Assembly (NCBI GenBank): GCA_009724975.1
Contig: SRXB01000083.1
Coordinates: 1 to 8,152, forward strand
Length of the DNA stretch: 8,152 bases
Direction of reading: 5' to 3'
From: a bacterium
GTDB lineage: Bacteria; Desulfobacterota; Deferrisomatia; Deferrisomatales; BM512
Positions 6,663 through 8,152 of the stretch are shown piece after piece (within the stretch, counting starts at the first letter, position 1; each line of letters opens with the position of its first letter). The notes beneath the pieces were generated by a model. That model worked only from the letters and a program-made list of their open reading frames with translations, searched no databases and was not told the origin of the DNA. The position numbers and the translations under genes are program-made.

Positions 6663-7499
6663 TCATCGTGTGAGTATCCTGTTGTCTATAAGGCGCGTTT
6701 TGCCCGCAAAGCCCGCGAGCGCCATGAGCGCGCCCCTGGGCGAGTTGGTCTGTTGAAGGGTTGCGGGGTCGAGGATTGAGACGTAATCGACCCTTATTGA
6801 ATTTTCCGCAAGGTAGCTGGCCGTACTTGCCTCTATTTCACCCGTTCCCGCCCCCTTCGCGGCCATTTCGTCGGCCAAAAGGAGCGAGCGGCTGAGGGAG
6901 AGGGCGTTTTCCCGCTCCCCGGGCGAGAGGTAGGCGTTTCGGCTGCTCATGGCGAGACCGTCGGGCTCGCGCACGATTGGCATGCCGGTTATTTCGCAGG
7001 CGAGGTTGAGGTCTTTTGCCATGCGTTTTATCACCGCAAGCTGCTGGAAGTCCTTCTCGCCGAAAAAAGCCTCGTCGGGCGAGACTATGTTAAGAAGTTT
7101 CAAAACCACGGTGCAGACGCCGTCGAAATGGCCCGGGCGCGAAGCCCCGCAAAGCGGCGCGGTGAGCCCCTCCACGTGGACCGAGGTCGAAAACCCCTCG
7201 GGATAAATCTCTTTGGCCTCCGGAGCGAAAATCACGTCTACCCCCGCCTCGCGGCAAAGGCGCGCGTCTCTTTCAAAGTCCCTCGGGTAGCGCGAAAAGT
7301 CCTCGCTGGGCCCGAACTGGGTCGGGTTGACGAAGATGGAGAGCGCGACGAAGCCGCAGCTTTTTTGGGCCCCTTTCACAAGCGAGATGTGGCCCTCGTG
7401 CAAAAAGCCCATCGTCGGCACCAAAGCTATTCGCTTTGCGCCGGCCCTGGCCTTTTGCGCCAGCTCCCTGACCCCGTTTATGGAGGAGCAGATCTCCAT
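6663..7499 (-). CDS. panC: Pantothenate synthetase (pantoate--beta-alanine ligase)
   Basis: PanC joins pantoate and beta-alanine using ATP, through a pantoyl-adenylate, to make pantothenate. The 278-residue protein (E. coli 283) shows PTMGFLHEGH (28-37) with the HxGH-type nucleotide signature, FVNPTQFGPSEDF (56-68), the CGASRPGHFDGV region (118-128), FGEKDFQQ (146-153) and the KMSKS-like MSSRNAYLSPGE segment (184-195). ATG 7499 is chosen because AAAGGAAG lies just upstream and homologues start here. The frame is open to an ATG at 7565, but the extra 22 residues would be encoded by a terminator hairpin and that ATG lacks a clear ribosome binding site. panC heads the panC-panD-amidohydrolase-DUF502 operon, and its leader carries an apparent attenuator. 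panB, the usual partner, is not in the window. Confidence 0.97.
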   Translation of the reverse strand: MEICSSINGVRELAQKARAGAKRIALVPTMGFLHEGHISLVKGAQKSCGFVALSIFVNPTQFGPSEDFSRYPRDFERDARLCREAGVDVIFAPEAKEIYPEGFSTSVHVEGLTAPLCGASRPGHFDGVCTVVLKLLNIVSPDEAFFGEKDFQQLAVIKRMAKDLNLACEITGMPIVREPDGLAMSSRNAYLSPGERENALSLSRSLLLADEMAAKGAGTGEIEASTASYLAENSIRVDYVSILDPATLQQTNSPRGALMALAGFAGKTRLIDNRILTR

Positions 7500-7519
7500 C
7501 TCTTCCTTTCGCGTAGAGC

Positions 7520-7562
7520 AAAAAACAAAAAAGCGCGCCCGCCTGGAAAAGACGGAACGCGC
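7520..7562 (-). terminator. Intrinsic terminator in the panC leader (candidate attenuator)
   Basis: On the minus strand GCGCG (7562-7558) pairs with CGCGC (7537-7533). After one bulged U, UCCGUC (7556-7551) pairs with GGCGGG (7543-7538). The result is an 11-bp stem with two G-U pairs and loop UUUUCCA. It is followed by TTTTTTGTTTTTT (7532-7520). The panC ATG is 20 nt further on, after AAAGGAAG. No minus-strand gene lies between this hairpin and the divergent coaD, so the transcript it would stop must begin within the intergenic region. Confidence 0.78.
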
Positions 7563-7643
7563 CATGAGGCCGTGGACCTTGAAGCTGATGCCACGGCGGC
7601 GAAAACCTTTGCGCGTCTCAGTCCCCTTGAGGATCCAAGCGTA
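7520..7643 (-). promoter_or_regulatory. Putative structured panC leader RNA (attenuator or riboswitch candidate)
   Basis: From a predicted start near 7643 to the terminator is about 120 nt, with no convincing coding sequence. Elements in 5'-3' order on the minus strand are as follows. A small hairpin (7631-7617) has stem CUCA/UGAG, one bulged A (7627), a G-C pair and a GGGA loop of the GNRA type. GACGCGC (7617-7611) is complementary to GCGCGUU (7562-7556), the terminator left arm. A perfect 7-bp hairpin GCCGUGG/CCACGGC (7597-7591 with 7575-7569) has a 15-nt loop. Then comes the terminator. Pairing of 7617-7611 with 7562-7556 and the terminator exclude each other, as in attenuators. A pantothenate-linked RNA class, the pan motif, is known in this type of bacterium, but I cannot confirm a match by eye. 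Confidence 0.5.
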
Positions 7644-7649
7644 AAAACG

Positions 7650-7679
7650 TCTCTATCACGCCGCCTCTGTCCTTGTCAA
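7650..7679 (-). promoter_or_regulatory. Candidate promoter for the panC operon
   Basis: A perfect TTGACA -35 (7679-7674) is followed after 18 nt by TAGAGA (7655-7650), which carries an extended -10 TGN just upstream. The -10 hexamer itself is weak (3 of 6), so this is the less certain of the two promoters here. The predicted start is near 7643. Confidence 0.42.
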
Positions 7680-7706
7680 TGGCGGCTTGGAAATTTAGCC
7701 TTTTTC

Positions 7707-7735
7707 TTTACACTTCGGCGCTCGTACAGTATAAG
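7707..7735 (+). promoter_or_regulatory. Sigma-70 promoter for coaD
   Basis: TTTACA (7707-7712) and TATAAG (7730-7735) are spaced by exactly 17 nt, each with 5 of 6 consensus bases. The start would be near 7742, giving a 25-nt leader. It stands back to back with the panC promoter, with 27 bp between the two -35 elements. Confidence 0.65.
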
Positions 7736-7766
7736 TTTAATCAAAATTTTTCATACGGAGGGCTTC

Positions 7767-8152
7767 GTGTCAAATTCAGCCGCGGTCTACCCGGGAAGTT
7801 TCGACCCAATAACAAACGGCCACGTCGATATCATCCTTCGTAGCGCCGAGGTTTTCGACAAGGTGGTCGTCCTCGTGGCGGTCAACAGCGAGAAGAAGAC
7901 CCTCTTCACCATCGAGGAGCGCCTTGGCCACATACGCGAGGTCTTCAAGGACAATCCCAAGGTGGTGGTTGATTCCTTCGACGGCCTTTTGGTCAAATAT
8001 CTCAAGAATCACCATATCAAGATAGTCATCAGGGGGCTTCGGGCGGTTTCCGATTTCGAGTACGAGTTCCAGATGGCGCTTATGAACCGCAAAATATGCG
8101 AGGGGGTCGAGACCTTCTTTCTGGCGGCGAGCGAGAACTACTCTTACGTCAG
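7767..8152 (+). CDS. coaD: Phosphopantetheine adenylyltransferase (PPAT), cut by the window edge
   Basis: CoaD transfers AMP from ATP to 4'-phosphopantetheine to give dephospho-CoA, the penultimate step of CoA synthesis. The 128 visible residues begin with the nucleotidyltransferase signature YPGSFDPITNGH (8-19, the TxGH motif). They also contain the family hallmark RGLRAVSDFEYEFQMALMNR (89-108) and end in ENYSYVS, just before the usual serine-rich SSSLV segment. About 30-35 residues are missing, judged from the usual length near 160. The start is GTG at 7767, with GGAGGG (7757-7762) 4 nt upstream. coaD diverges from panC, so two genes of the same pathway share one intergenic region. Confidence 0.96.
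   Translation, partial: MSNSAAVYPGSFDPITNGHVDIILRSAEVFDKVVVLVAVNSEKKTLFTIEERLGHIREVFKDNPKVVVDSFDGLLVKYLKNHHIKIVIRGLRAVSDFEYEFQMALMNRKICEGVETFFLAASENYSYV

Noticed and set aside
6646..6666. Upstream ATG adding 7 residues to PanD
   Set aside because: It forms a neat ATGA overlap with panC, but the 6645 start has a better-spaced GGGAG and places Ser25 and the other active-site residues at their standard positions.
7500..7565. Upstream ATG adding 22 residues to PanC
   Set aside because: The added codons form the leader terminator hairpin and U-tract. There is no good ribosome binding site, and homologues start at 7499.
7776..8015. Minus-strand open frames of 72-79 residues at the right end
   Set aside because: They are antisense to coaD, which carries clear PPAT motifs in the plus frame.
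1..8152. CRISPR arrays, insertion sequences, tRNA or rRNA genes, phage-defence genes
   Set aside because: I found no spaced direct repeats, transposase motifs, terminal inverted repeats, tRNA-like cloverleaf or defence domains. The genes are ordinary chromosomal housekeeping genes.

Overview
This is a GC-rich bacterial chromosomal segment of housekeeping genes, with no mobile element, CRISPR array, rRNA or tRNA gene that I can see. The gene content points to Desulfobacterota (the former Deltaproteobacteria). The pointers are a FolP with a long conserved N-terminal extension, a small PxxKW-type cysteine-rich protein, and a tilS-ftsH-folP order. This placement is inference from protein resemblance, not a database result.

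Left block (1-3957, minus strand): tilS, then ftsH, then folP. TilS makes the lysidine of tRNA-Ile(CAU), FtsH is the membrane AAA+ protease, and FolP is dihydropteroate synthase, cut by the left edge. ftsH has a plausible promoter in the 125-bp gap after tilS. folP starts 2 bp after the ftsH stop, with its ribosome binding site inside the end of ftsH, so the two are probably cotranscribed.

Middle (3958-4396): a compact divergent promoter region separates tilS from a 94-residue, 8-cysteine protein of the PxxKW family on the plus strand. The -10 elements of the two opposing promoters overlap on the same 7 bp. The plus-strand gene ends in an intrinsic terminator that lies inside the C-terminal codons of the convergent DUF502 gene.

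Right block (4346-7499, minus strand): a likely operon panC - panD - amidohydrolase - DUF502 membrane protein. It has short gaps and one ATGA stop/start overlap. PanD makes beta-alanine and PanC joins it to pantoate to give pantothenate. The amidohydrolase keeps its metal ligands, but its substrate is not known; panB is not in the window. At the right edge coaD (phosphopantetheine adenylyltransferase, later in the same CoA pathway) diverges from panC and runs off the window.

The most interesting non-coding signal is the 267-bp region between panC and coaD. It has back-to-back promoter candidates. On the panC side a strong intrinsic terminator sits between the promoter and the panC ribosome binding site, and an upstream segment can pair with the terminator's left arm. 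That is the layout of a transcription attenuator or riboswitch for pantothenate synthesis. No stretch longer than 300 bases lacks a gene.
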